From: Elusimicrobiaceae bacterium
Lineage (GTDB): Bacteria > Elusimicrobiota > Elusimicrobia > Elusimicrobiales > Elusimicrobiaceae
Assembly (NCBI GenBank): GCA_017618215.1
Contig: JAFZUQ010000001.1
Location: 1-64,000 of the forward strand
Length of the DNA stretch: 64,000 nucleotides
Direction: 5' to 3'
Positions 18,001 through 21,443 of this stretch are shown one piece after another. How positions within the stretch are numbered: position 1 is the first letter of the stretch; each line of letters opens with the position of its first letter. Below the pieces are notes generated by a model that saw only the letters and a program-made list of their open reading frames with translations, ran no database searches and was not told where the DNA came from. Position numbers and translations under genes: made by a program.

Positions 18001-20195
18001 CATATACCGAATATCAGTATGATTTCGCCAAAAGTGTGAATAGACCTTATACTTTTAAAGGAGTTATTTTAACTCGCATTGATTTAAAAGAATTAGGTTC
18101 TATGGTAAACCAGATGTCTCATCCGGCAGGAGTGAGGAGAGATAGTTGGGGCGATATTTATCATGATAATATCGATGCTGCATTTAAAGTTATACAAGAG
18201 GATTACAACATTATTAAACCTATTATTGAGCATATACAAAAAGGGGGAAAGTTAACCGAAGATGATTTAGATATATTACATGATAATATATCCGAAATCA
18301 GTTACATTTTTACAAATGCAAAACCGTTTTATCGAGGTAGTGCTTCAGCAAATTTAGCAATCGTTTATGCTCTTTATGATTTGGCGGGGATTGATGCCCC
18401 GTCGGTTCGAAGAGGTCGTGCTTTGGACCTTTCTGCTTTTGCCACAACACCCGAAGATTATAAAGCAAATTGGCTTAATTTATTTGACGGCGATTTTGAA
18501 ATTGTTTCCCAAGAAAAAGCCCCTGCCGAAAAACCTTTAAATTTTAAAACGGATATTGTGGAAGAAACACCAGTTAAAGATAAATATTTTATTAGGGAAT
18601 TAAAGGATAAAGACGGTAATATAAGAGGCTATTATAAACTTGTGAAAAAAGAGGAAATAGATCGGACAAAACTTTTCGGCATATTGGTAGAAAGATTTAT
18701 TAGCAAGTATCCTTTGATAAGTGTCGAATATCCTAAAATTTTATCAACAAATATATATGATTTACCTGATAAACTGGCAAAGAATATGATATCACTGTTC
18801 GGTAATTATCATAAAGATCATAAAGATATGATAATGACTGTAGTGAATACTTATGGATCTAAAGACTCTGAACGTTTAAGTGCATTGAAAGGTAAGCCGA
18901 TAACAAATGAAGAGTGGGAACAAGTAATTAATTTATTTAAAGACTTAAATAATGAGGGGTTTTATCATACTGATATAGGGGAAAACATATTCTTTACACG
19001 TAATGATGAAGGAAAACTTATCGTTACTGTAATAGATTTTGAGAATTGGAATTTATTTAATGAGGATATTAATGTATTAAATCTTCTTAAGAATAGATTC
19101 GAAGTTATAGGCGCTAAAGAAAAAGCCCCTCAAGATACTCCAATAATAAATAATGGCAATTCTTCATTTAAATTACCGAGTTGGGTTTTACCTACTGCCG
19201 TAGGTGTCGGTTTGCTTGGTTTTGCCTTGGCAAACCCTGCAAATTCCCCGTTTGCATTAGCGGCTGTACCGCTTTTGGCAAGCACCAAACCTTTGGCAAC
19301 AAACCAAACAGATAATAATGCTATTTCCGCAAAAGTTTTGTTTACCGATGAATATAAAAATAAAAATATGCTTAGAGTTTTTGATTCGGAAAAAGATGAT
19401 AAGAAATATTTACCTTTGGGTTTTGAAGAAGAGAATGATGATACTATTTATAGAGGTATGGTACTTCCACAAAATTATGATGATTTAAAAGAAATATTTA
19501 AGGGTTTGCAGAGAAGTAAAGTTCTTGATGATATGGCTTCCGGGGCAATATATTTTTCTACTCAGTTAATTACTGCACTTGATTATACAAAAATGTATAT
19601 GTATGGATATCTGCCTGTTCTAATTAAAGGGAATAAAAATGGAACATATAAAAAAGGGGCTAGTGACTACATATCTTGGAACTATGCAGCAAAAGATATA
19701 AAAGATGTTTTGGTATGGGCAGAAATTGATGGAAAACTCGGCTGGTGGCGCGCGAGTTTAGATAAAAACGGTGAAGTAGTTTTGCAACCGACTGAAAATA
19801 TGATAAAGATTGACACTCCTATTTCTACGACGGAAAAAATCTCAGGGGGGGGGGTAATCTTAGATGAAGAAAAAAATAATAAGATTTATCCTCTTGAACC
19901 TGATGTTTTTAACTATTTCCACCAATTTACCAGAGAACCTTGGCGCAAAGATAAAATAGTAATCCCCGAAGAACCTAAAAAGAAGGAAACTGTTTACTTT
20001 AACAGAAGATCAATTGAAAGTTTAGCAGAAGAAGCTGAGGCATATGGTTTATCACATGAACAAGCTATGGAAGTTGCTTATAAATTACATGATAATAATG
20101 CAAAACAAGATTTCAAAGTTTATCTTATATTTATGAAATATGGTTTAGAGGGTTTTATAAAATATATAGACGAAGAAATAAAAGAATTTGATTAA
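21..20195 (+). CDS. Giant mosaic repeat protein (receiver-like, kinase-like, ART-like and Fic-like modules), possibly 5'-partial
   Basis: I do not recognise this as a named family. The frame codes for at least 6724 residues. It stays open from base 3 to the ATG ATG at 21, and no Shine-Dalgarno is visible, so the true start may lie outside the window. Layout: hydrophobic segment (residues ~33-68); bracket repeat (~85-170); six receiver-like domains (~198-1077); then F, K, F, F, F, A, A, K, K, F, K, A, K, F, A, K, F, K, A. Here F is a ~345-residue helical module with a PFxRGSxS loop, K a ~200-235-residue kinase/APH-like module, and A a ~155-residue ADP-ribosyltransferase-like module. Eleven hydrophobic segments lie mainly in front of F or A modules. 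A second bracket closes the C-terminus. No cleavable signal peptide is obvious from this start. The modular toxin-like content suggests interaction with a host or another cell, but that is inference. It converges on the exporter genes with a 12-base gap and no terminator. A G10 tract lies near its 3' end. Confidence 0.9.
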   Translation: MMKTLNGGLVTLRNAFIAPEGENPLRTIKMAPTRRAAAIAAGITVAAASAMLSTPVAIGTTLALAPIIVSKGTTSTEDKDISDNILSPGLFAYFHQMSRDPWRKDKEIIPEEPKKTNHAPAGFKSISELIKEAVINGLPYEKAMEIGYNSEDPEEGKRQLRDYILFVQEGKKAAANKTKDLTKFIKGKYKKYFNNNSKPLSILFITDDSFTLDEIGNNSWLKKEVKIIDIATDYNQAYELLTNNEYDFVISKKFGKKAMENMADYIKENAHIPFILYSNAKYLDKDTQSIFDGFLPSSNNYMQEVINYASNFHFKEQTDIHGFAEENYIPYYYDRPFNKDIKKMHILIVGESIGLFDKLKLKHSSLAEYIETLDFADKGYEVIEKLKKNPNKYDIIFTNFFTSDDMGEDIAHYVYQEGLNIPVILSDDIDLPFKNLFLQKHFAGYLDMALNDATSIISYASNIIPDYGNRPKFIKENYSDAPYKVPFNTSVKKMRILIVNDSGKLFADIQEFLAKYSHRQYIEKVDFVTSAAEALERLQKDPNQYDIIFTDYYMDDGKGQDISKYVHNKQLNVPVVLLSGMDYPFDVLFNQKYFSGYLNIHNNNYNEIYSLASNMLTQNGQTPIFQPKNYVYGEYEEPFNTNVKKMRILVVNDVKGAVYTPNKYTDANPFAEYVESFDYVGSFGLAKQILTDAPDGYDIIFVDSFMNGGNYRDFAKFVYEHNLNIPVILYSYNSYSARKLFDEHVSGFMDPDGNDYDQVVSYASNMLVAQGKTKSAFNEGNYIEAKYEGTINTNVKKMNILIINDGYPYRVSPDKYKEFADYVESIKVIRSIEEAKTALHDAPNTYDIVFVDSFIFDGSYKDFANYVYNNNLNIPVIMLSNNSYTNERLFKEHILGYLDDAYNDYEEIIKYASNFLVDQGKTKQAEPKKSIKNNFVKGNFEYNDYDKPFNPNSGKLSILIANDNKTYLDKVRAIAQKPELKDFIERIDFVHSATEAIDKLRKNPSAYNIIFTDNFMGEERGKEIAQYVYEKGLNIPVILSAGVGGIAEDLFDEHFDGYIDAYLNLSDKLFNYASNIVAQQKENIPASSKASPKQNNGSWQNFKSLAFPLISLGVLGLGLALGIDLGNDIPATLMTAGMPFIFTRLSVRKKVKKLPQDVQDFIELRDEFSPQLFRNRYLTPEEAQNMKRILGEDFFNLWQTYYNKDLRTMAVKSPELIEELMEYSNHYENTLKSQIKARFTGTNPLYVFTMRDLTNNFIEALKSGKTMEQAVMEFGAAMFEYHKKIYQIDKFLDFKKLFRQVNWDAIENPSIYNTNFGGLETFDVSSKIGFGKLHNRGVYKGVSVHINDVAYSEYLGELTTDYEHPDNYKGVNLAHRSQASPYGVDIDYPNLKVYGYNNNARLFKVLQEDWEILKPLAEKYDTGIPLTEADIKTIHNTIADISYIFTNAVPFHRGSSSSNLIIVYGLYQMFGIKAPQVKIGRALDLSAFGTTPEAYKNDWLNLFNGEFTYKQPSDNQSKQNAFSQVVSSAIRSALSIAAIGLGLYSAFRGFHNTFDGSNINDLNLASNLLALSGFFDLGNRDLIKLQTPEEKLDLKNDIVKAKNVKPIKGQPVDAYAVWGLIDQFGKTRAYFKLTIPEEIDGAILLDRVVTENGLQDDNSLIIFEYPKVLSTKSSDLSQDIVSQIQDEKNKIINYVRDGKRRAQVPLITSAINTSGFVLGNKIVTDHYGNIVSDLRSISKEALTALKNKPITLEEWQQIADLFEKFEKAGFIHGDLTHNLFFRRDDNGKLHVSLIDFENVTNSWGYDHFLKIVSDKLEAIGAKEKAPLREDFEPTSWEYNIRKALNRLDLPMAAIAIGLGLYSLLHPTTGSLLLATLPIWASKLSVLQPNNSRDKFFNLHKQFEPELFTGEPLTEEEKQNMKEILGEDAFNVWQKYYNQDLNKIVAENPGDLEDLIKYSVRYETVLSSRASKIFGGTNPLYVFTSRDITKNFINNLQNGQTMENAIENLGEDMAAYHRKVAQIKMLKMHKQPTWKFGPGWDEFNNDIFLEQVSHSDMWAGRFRTKNDAVNNNVSKDNYAEYLEDMLNSSPNRPKTYKGLELSTISKIPEIRFASINHPRFITQRDLFFKVLQEDYDNIKPLIGKVQQGGKLTEAERKILDDNIADISYIFTNVMPFWRGTASINLIIVYGLYEMAGIEAPGVKGGRSLDLSAFSTTPKDYKKNWRNLFDGEFRPVTAEKETSTKLNFKKYILPAIGIGLGLYALTHPDTTPLTLMAASIPFVGTFANFGEGKETEYFLNLRRNFNSSIFRGPVLNQEEQENMRKALGSEFYDLWQKFYNVDLEELANDYPEELTEFIKYSNRYETVLPSLNYGEDGGTNPLYVYAMKEMTEAFEEDLLQGKTVRQAVEKMGNLMFQYGLNINKIRMFKLYKNNGEQIDWADVNEPLFYDEMDNVYAGKSAAYKIGFGIFNLTGSTSRTSFGEERYSEYLDELLASYGRPKSYKGINLSYFDVKNKHGYKVIEHPAGVTEKDNNIDRAFEVIQEDFNKINPIIMKARSGKNLTGQERRILDNNIAEISYIFSNVKPFFRGSASANLTIVYGLYHMAGIEAPQVKIRRALDMSAFSTTPWQYEGHWLDLFGGEFRPVTAEKKTSTKLNFKKYILPAIGIGLSLFSLFNSVDTSISNMGFTLAAMPLLGGFLDRNSISTEVKQFIDFREDFNKDLFQGPYLTDEEKAKLKEILGEETFNLWQKYYNQKLKKMAVKDSENIQELAEYSNENTLPSLNNRFKGTDPLYVYAMKEMQETLEKDLLNGTTFKEAVKFLGYSMYSNHLTENKIKTFLKYKKNNSPVDWYYVEKPHLYNYDYDFKLAGGIPVIYLTGFGLLSKDEGVAFTPFDQHGYGEYYNELRSSSLRPRKNKGVYLSYYSEEKYKFLNSDLEYIYHPPAAVKEDDLNNIDKMFEVIQKIYDENIEPIVEKVNNGGVLTEQDINILHNNIAEISYFFTNVKPFYRGSASANLAIVYALYHMAGIKAPKVRIGRALDLSAFSTTLEQYQDVWLDLFDGNFIYRTEQTEYPAIDKQNVQPAEQVPAGGRKVQKKIIPSEGFPAENLFTWDYKDNSLRNIKSAKWRMRDFLPVSFRKKPYLYRGMVLQTYKDLKDILKYGLAVGRTNEGVNYLTPDHNWAVSFAKRFELGGVAPVMVKIKSDDSYQIAEEVLAGDIDVNDIEEVIVWAEIDGKIGWYQAVLDNNGEVVLYPTEDMDIIDSNKNTNRSPSKLPSWVLPAVGVGLLAATLSNPVISTLALAALPLFVSTNPLSNQNTNGISARPLFTQEYINSKEYLDSAFHMENLLPPGFINSKTIVRGMTLRTYKDLKGVFDGLSGSKTDPAEGKGLVHFTSEIETAIDHSIHYEHGHLPVLVKINKDEDFRVWNNVFTFDYVDGDDILSVLVWAKLGNKKGWWKAIRNNNGEVVLLPTENMQTFENTFTSAEKPLNLKTDIAEATPVKQHKVMRLKDSKGNVKAYYKRARKEEADRTKLFDKIVKANNLKNKYSLIEFEYPQVLSTEISDLPDEIVKDIKSHYKFNKDLPVDMILTPVNTKGHYVYTNSNHPLKFLKGKQITNEEWEQFVNLVKDFNNAGFYHTDLGNNAFFWRDHKDGKLNITFIDFDYKDNSGYSNKWDDMNEVESMRLEFEYVGAKEKPTPAEKLLNLKTDIVEATPVEDAFFVLELKDKDGKTRAYYKRVEQSEIKRMKLFDRIFKHNNMSNKYSLLEIEYPRILSTSLSRLSNQIIKKIESIFYGEIHTPNSIIMSSVNTSGYAIFREDSHALVALKYKPITNEEWQQVVNFIKDLNSQDFYHTDLENNLFFRRDENGKLIVTIIDFDDIYNFYNEFYRHIDISNLEVIRIHLESIGAKEKSTSETINNNSSFKLPSWVLPAVGVGLLAATLSNSVTASLALAALPILVSIQPITQNDQVQNFVNLRKKFAPVLFSGAPLTEEESKKMKKILGKKTFNLWQKYYNKDLTQIAQENPQDLEKLIKYSNHYETALPSRINEIYGGTNPLFVFGMKEATDNLIKNLLSGQTMQSTIENLGKDIYDFHYKIAQIKMFNRYKEQGLEVDWNDIENPSIKSKVSDAFIFDLYFGVLRDMDGRAYNTITKDSYSEYLQDMLESDPKEEFYKGLQLSVVLKDRNMAIVDHPNFSNQRNAFFRILQEDLDIIKPLIQKAQSGKSLNFFERKQLHLTISEISYIFTNVMPFERGSASANLALVHGLYQMAGLEAPQIKTGRALDLEAFATSPEQYRKNWLNLFNGNFTKYTETPLADITKITPVEDAFFVMELRDAENNIKAYYKRTTKEEINRMKLFDKIFRKKISGKYSLLGIEYPTILSTNLSALPNQIAEEIEVKFFGDKDFPSNIIMTAVNTSGFALQSKLKIEGNKIRGNFAEVKAEAMEALNGQPITNEEWKQVIKLFTDLNNAGFYHTDLENNLFFRRDDNGKLIVTIIDFEYYEDSNDDMLALKQIALRLEAIGAKERTPHISIIAPIIVNTGNTNLNKADSNSKPKDISAKVLFSEEYKELYDFLNDDDYMYEHLPSGFEEEDALFRGMTLKDSKDLEKIFKEGLPGRLGVGGVVNFMESLALYAISYSSQYNYGHVPVLIKMNKYEGVEWFRARGRVFRFSNVSPDKISEVLVWAVIDGKMGWWRASLDSNGEVVLQPTDNMINIDTPTISSASAKPESSTEKPLNLKKDIVEATPVEYKNLVKELKDKEGNIRAYYKRVKRVEEIERTELFGTLVEKFISKYPLISVEYPKVLSTNLSDLSDKVANNIISSFDDEGFNHLKDIIMAAVNTLTPENASEILNRLDDYRQDNKDMIMTAVTTLTPENTSEILNGLKENPITNEEWAQVVSLFTDLNNAGFYHTDLEHNIYFMRNKEGKLIMSVIDFEKLVFLSNDMDALEEISSGLESIGAKERSTPETTNNQSFKLPSWVLPAVGVGLLGFALANPSTAPLALAAFPILVSTKPLLTQNNQAEDFISLYKKFTPKIFAGKSLTEEESSHMKEILGDDFFNLWQKYYNKDLAQIAKDNPQDIEELIKYANIFGTHLTSQINNVYDGLNPLYVFAMRDIKNNLIQNLSSGQTMQSVIENLGKDINAYHYKIAQIKLFQKYSSEGSQINWNDFTNRDVLSRDFLVDLYFGTNRKKSVFGFNIINADNYPEYLDDMLNSFNSRENTYKDLKLSTVIKNKKEGRAIVNHPVFPDQKDAFYQVLQKEWETAKDLINQRREGRNWSPYLRQRMDGSIATIAYLFANVMPFQRGSSSATTVLVYALYEMAGLQAAPIKTGRALDLSAFALDHDDYVKSFRNLFDGDFVNTQVKANVIPDAIPAKILFTDEYRNQPIFLDDPENMYNRLPPGFEEEGAMYRGRIFNETNYKKFEKMFHTGLSGKDATDGRGKIYITDLVKYSIYPYSVRLIHGHIPVLVKIKIHEDNMPTYMKANEFSFKDVPVEDIAEILVWDKVVWRRAVLQDDGEIILEAVDNMQSADVTANKAEKSLNLKTDIKKAEYFLGLVTKLIGPEGNVIAYHKKAPQKEIYRTWEFDEIVNDGNLQDKYPLVKFEYPKILSTDLSDLPDGIVKENGWRDSRYSLYSDMILSPVNTFGFHMDKYEVLFALKGKPITDEEWTQIVNFIKDLNNAGFYHTDLGNNLFFRRDNNGKLIATIIDFDDREYNDDIGTLDRIRVNLENIGAKRKSLPADKFNLKSLFWPAVGVGLLAATLSNLVTAPVALAAAPLVGSIKMQNAQPKTKPSNEVEKFIDLRKEFSPDIFSGPKLNGDEEKEMKRILGEETYNLWQKYYNKSLQQIAQENPEDLRELIKYSNRYESTLPSQIKYRFSGTNTLYVYTMRNVSENFEKDLLSGKTIKEAVMNMGKTMFLYHKRINQIKIFLKKHNESKEIDWKDIERPIKYNIANSLNENSAPSDFMGSKFWPLSDDLVFGILANTPIEFYTPFHENAYTEYQYDFAKSVNRPYTFKGVILTRIDLKELGSMVNQMSHPAGVRRDSWGDIYHDNIDAAFKVIQEDYNIIKPIIEHIQKGGKLTEDDLDILHDNISEISYIFTNAKPFYRGSASANLAIVYALYDLAGIDAPSVRRGRALDLSAFATTPEDYKANWLNLFDGDFEIVSQEKAPAEKPLNFKTDIVEETPVKDKYFIRELKDKDGNIRGYYKLVKKEEIDRTKLFGILVERFISKYPLISVEYPKILSTNIYDLPDKLAKNMISLFGNYHKDHKDMIMTVVNTYGSKDSERLSALKGKPITNEEWEQVINLFKDLNNEGFYHTDIGENIFFTRNDEGKLIVTVIDFENWNLFNEDINVLNLLKNRFEVIGAKEKAPQDTPIINNGNSSFKLPSWVLPTAVGVGLLGFALANPANSPFALAAVPLLASTKPLATNQTDNNAISAKVLFTDEYKNKNMLRVFDSEKDDKKYLPLGFEEENDDTIYRGMVLPQNYDDLKEIFKGLQRSKVLDDMASGAIYFSTQLITALDYTKMYMYGYLPVLIKGNKNGTYKKGASDYISWNYAAKDIKDVLVWAEIDGKLGWWRASLDKNGEVVLQPTENMIKIDTPISTTEKISGGGVILDEEKNNKIYPLEPDVFNYFHQFTREPWRKDKIVIPEEPKKKETVYFNRRSIESLAEEAEAYGLSHEQAMEVAYKLHDNNAKQDFKVYLIFMKYGLEGFIKYIDEEIKEFD
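273..530 (+). repeat. N-terminal bracket repeat of the giant protein
   Basis: Residues ~85-170 contain YFHQMSRDPWRKDKEIIPEEPKK-type sequence followed by a short helical segment (SISELIKEAVINGLPYEKAMEIGY, described in pieces). The same order appears at the extreme C-terminus. The unit therefore encloses the whole mosaic. Its function is unknown. Confidence 0.8.
612..3260 (+). repeat. Six tandem receiver (REC/CheY-like) domains, partly degenerate
   Basis: Six ~120-residue units start near 612, 1045, 1490, 1940, 2401 and 2878; each ends with a (Y/L)ASN motif. Each has the receiver order: a hydrophobic strand ending in an acidic pair position (ILIVND), a strand with the phosphoacceptor position (YDIIFTD), a strand ending in Ser (PVILLS), and a GYL segment. 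Units 3-6 keep the acceptor Asp (about D551, D703, D852, D1013). Unit 1 has YDFVISKK and unit 2 has YDIIFTN, so both lack it. The invariant Lys before the last helix is missing in all six; the GYL motif is followed by N, D or M instead. Receiver folds are usually single or paired, so six in a row is unusual. Whether any is phosphorylated cannot be told from sequence. Confidence 0.75.
6705..6794 (+). repeat. Near-identical 90-bp direct repeat, copy 1
   Basis: This stretch spans the end of the second F module and the following hydrophobic segment. It matches 7935-8024 with one mismatch (aaaagagact versus aaaaaagact), 1230 bp (410 codons) apart. The rest of the modules is far more diverged, so a recent duplication or gene conversion is indicated. 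Confidence 0.9.
7935..8024 (+). repeat. Near-identical 90-bp direct repeat, copy 2
   Basis: Partner of 6705-6794 with 89 of 90 bases identical by direct comparison. The offset is a multiple of three, so recombination between the copies would delete or duplicate one module and keep the frame. Confidence 0.9.
9333..19812 (+). repeat. Five copies of an ADP-ribosyltransferase-like module
   Basis: Copies lie at about 9333-9790, 9981-10438, 13690-14150, 16138-16599 and 19338-19812. Each starts with an LF(T/S)xEY segment and an acidic LPxGFEEE stretch, then a strand with (Y/F/V)RG(M/R). A small (Y/F)x(T/S) strand with a following A-rich helix comes next, then GH(L/V)PVL(V/I)KI and ILVWAxIDGKxGWWRA. 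The order Arg-Gly, aromatic-x-Ser/Thr, late acidic strand matches the layout of Arg-Ser-Glu mono-ADP-ribosyltransferases. The catalytic Glu cannot be fixed by eye; the E/D before VLVW is a candidate. Confidence in the fold is modest. Confidence 0.5.
19845..19854 (+). repeat. G10 homopolymer inside the giant gene
   Basis: Ten consecutive G residues encode the Gly-Gly-Gly of SGGGVILDEE. Slippage by one base would cut off the C-terminal bracket of about 110 residues. Other G runs noted in the window reach only 6-7. Confidence 0.85.
19881..20150 (+). repeat. C-terminal bracket repeat of the giant protein
   Basis: The order PDVFNYFHQFTREPWRKDK, IPEEPKK and then a helical SIESLAEEAEAYGLSHEQAM segment mirrors residues ~85-170. 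The two brackets differ enough to be old duplicates. Confidence 0.8.
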
Positions 20196-20207
20196 TATCG
20201 TATAAAC

Positions 20208-21443
20208 TTATTCAAACCTTAATGCATCAATGGGGTTAAGCATAGATGCTTTGTATGCCGGATAAAACCCAAAAAATATCCCAACTAATCCCGAAAATGC
20301 AAAAGATATTACCATCGGCATAATCGTTATGCTGATAGGTAAAAAGTCCGGTGTAAAATTCTTAATAAACAAAGCAACGGACAAACCAAAAATTATACCG
20401 AGCAAACCGCCCGTTAAAGAAAGTACTAAAGCCTCAACTAAAAACTGTAAACGAATATCCCACATCTTTGCACCGATTGCCATGCGGATGCCGATTTCGC
20501 GCGTTCTTTCGGTTACAGACACAAGCATAATATTCATAATACCAATACCGCCGACAAGCAAGGAAATTGAGGCAATCGCGGCAAGCAGTAAACTGAAAGT
20601 TTCATTTGCTTCCATTGCGCTTTCCATCATTTGCGTAAGGTTGCGGACAATAAAATCGTCTTGTTTTTTGCCTGTAATATTATGGCGTTGGCGCAAAAGT
20701 AATGTTATTTCTTCCTCGGCATTTGCAAGGTCATCAGTAGACAAAGCTTGCACCATAATACTGTTTACAGTTCCTTGAAATTGTGAGCCGGACAAGCGTT
20801 TCATCGCCGTAGTTACAGGGACAATTACGGTATCATCTTGGTCCGTACCCATTGCATTTTGCCCGAGTGATTTTAAAACACCTACCACTTTAAACGGAAC
20901 ATTTTTTATACGCACAGTTTTGCCGATAGGATCCGTTACACCGAAAAGATTTTCTACTACCGTTTCACCTAAAATTGCTACGCTTGCACCTTGGCGGACT
21001 TCGTCATCACTAAATAAACCGCCGTTATCAACTTCCCAAGAACGGATATAAAAGAGGGAGGGGGTAGTCCCCGTAATTCTTGTGGACCAGTTTTGATTAC
21101 CGTAAACGATTTGGGCGGTAGTATCAACGCTTGGTGCAACTTGCGCAACATATTGCGCATTCTTGGCAATGGCCTCCGAATCTTTTAAAGTAAGTGTGGG
21201 TTGTGCGCCGTGGCCCGCACGCGCACCGCCCGAAGTAACGGAGCCGGATCGTATCATAAGCAAATTGCTGCCCATACTGGACATTTGGTCAGAAATTCTT
21301 TTTTTACTACCTTCACCTACGGCAAGCATGACAATAACCGCCGCCACGCCGATAATTATGCCCAAGCTCGTTAAAACTGAGCGCATTTTATTTACCCAAA
21401 GTGCCTTTAAGGCAATTTTTAAAATAGTTAAAAAGTCTATCAT
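20208..21443 (-). CDS. macB: MacB-type ABC transporter permease
   Basis: Inner-membrane permease of a MacAB-TolC-type exporter, 411 residues. One N-terminal membrane helix (residues ~17-42) is followed by a large periplasmic domain (~45-280), then three C-terminal helices after MNIMLVSVTERTREIGI. This is the FtsX/MacB fold. Its ATG overlaps the ATPase stop (TCAT at 21440-21443 on the plus strand), which indicates translational coupling. E. coli MacB fuses ATPase and permease; here they are separate, as in many lipoprotein-release-like or peptide exporters. The substrate (macrolide, peptide, lipoprotein) cannot be told. Confidence 0.9.
   Translation of the reverse strand: MIDFLTILKIALKALWVNKMRSVLTSLGIIIGVAAVIVMLAVGEGSKKRISDQMSSMGSNLLMIRSGSVTSGGARAGHGAQPTLTLKDSEAIAKNAQYVAQVAPSVDTTAQIVYGNQNWSTRITGTTPSLFYIRSWEVDNGGLFSDDEVRQGASVAILGETVVENLFGVTDPIGKTVRIKNVPFKVVGVLKSLGQNAMGTDQDDTVIVPVTTAMKRLSGSQFQGTVNSIMVQALSTDDLANAEEEITLLLRQRHNITGKKQDDFIVRNLTQMMESAMEANETFSLLLAAIASISLLVGGIGIMNIMLVSVTERTREIGIRMAIGAKMWDIRLQFLVEALVLSLTGGLLGIIFGLSVALFIKNFTPDFLPISITIMPMVISFAFSGLVGIFFGFYPAYKASMLNPIDALRFE

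Larger units (their letters stand above)
3485..18497 (+). repeat. Seven copies of a ~345-residue module with a PFxRGSxS loop (Fic-like?)
   Basis: Copies lie at about 3485-4545, 5692-6714, 6894-7944, 8136-9203, 11907-12926, 15069-16085 and 17391-18497. Each starts with a FxxLxxxFxPxLF segment and an acidic/helical LTxEExxxMKxILGE motif, then LWQKYYN, GTNPLYVF, and a long helical middle. The end is the best conserved part: IAEISYIFTN, then (V/A)xPFxRGSxS, then YxLYxMAGIxAP, GRALDLSAF and LFxGxF. The helix-loop-helix around PFxRGSxS is laid out like the Fic motif HPFxxGNGRxxR. However, the catalytic His is Val/Ala-x-Pro and GNGR is RGS(A/S)S, so AMPylation activity cannot be claimed. An unrelated effector fold is equally possible. 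Confidence 0.6.
4788..19125 (+). repeat. Seven copies of a protein-kinase/APH-like module
   Basis: Copies lie at about 4788-5490, 10465-11091, 11104-11737, 12946-13587, 14200-14896, 16621-17220 and 18526-19125. Each begins with a strand pair ending in AYYKR, which places a Lys as in kinase strand 3. A catalytic-loop-like H(G/T)DLxxNxFFxRD follows, and then a metal-binding-like IDF(D/E). In copy 1 the loop is HGDLTHN with His near residue 1772, close to the HxDxxxxN of aminoglycoside phosphotransferase, LPS kinase and choline kinase families. The Lys, Asp, Asn and final Asp are kept in most copies, so activity is possible. Copy 7 has HTDIGEN. All end with an (L/F)ExIGAK motif. Confidence 0.65.
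117..19287 (+). repeat. Eleven hydrophobic (membrane-type) segments interleaved with the modules
   Basis: Segments lie near 117-225, 3328-3450, 4600-4720, 5565-5675, 6766-6875, 7996-8110, 9831-9945, 11787-11890, 14937-15045, 17253-17355 and 19176-19287. The later ones share the pattern LPSWVLPAVGVGLL, then a short polar turn, then LALAALPxL(V/A)S. This reads as a hairpin of two short hydrophobic helices. They separate module groups, so the protein may thread through or lie along a membrane. Alternatively the segments may be buried linker helices. Confidence 0.65.

Noticed and set aside
21..20195. Nonribosomal peptide or polyketide synthase as identity of the giant gene
   Set aside because: No adenylation, condensation, carrier or ketosynthase motifs were seen.
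20329..20778. 149-codon plus-strand frame opposite macB
   Set aside because: It lies wholly antisense to a well-supported permease gene and has no motif or ribosome site.
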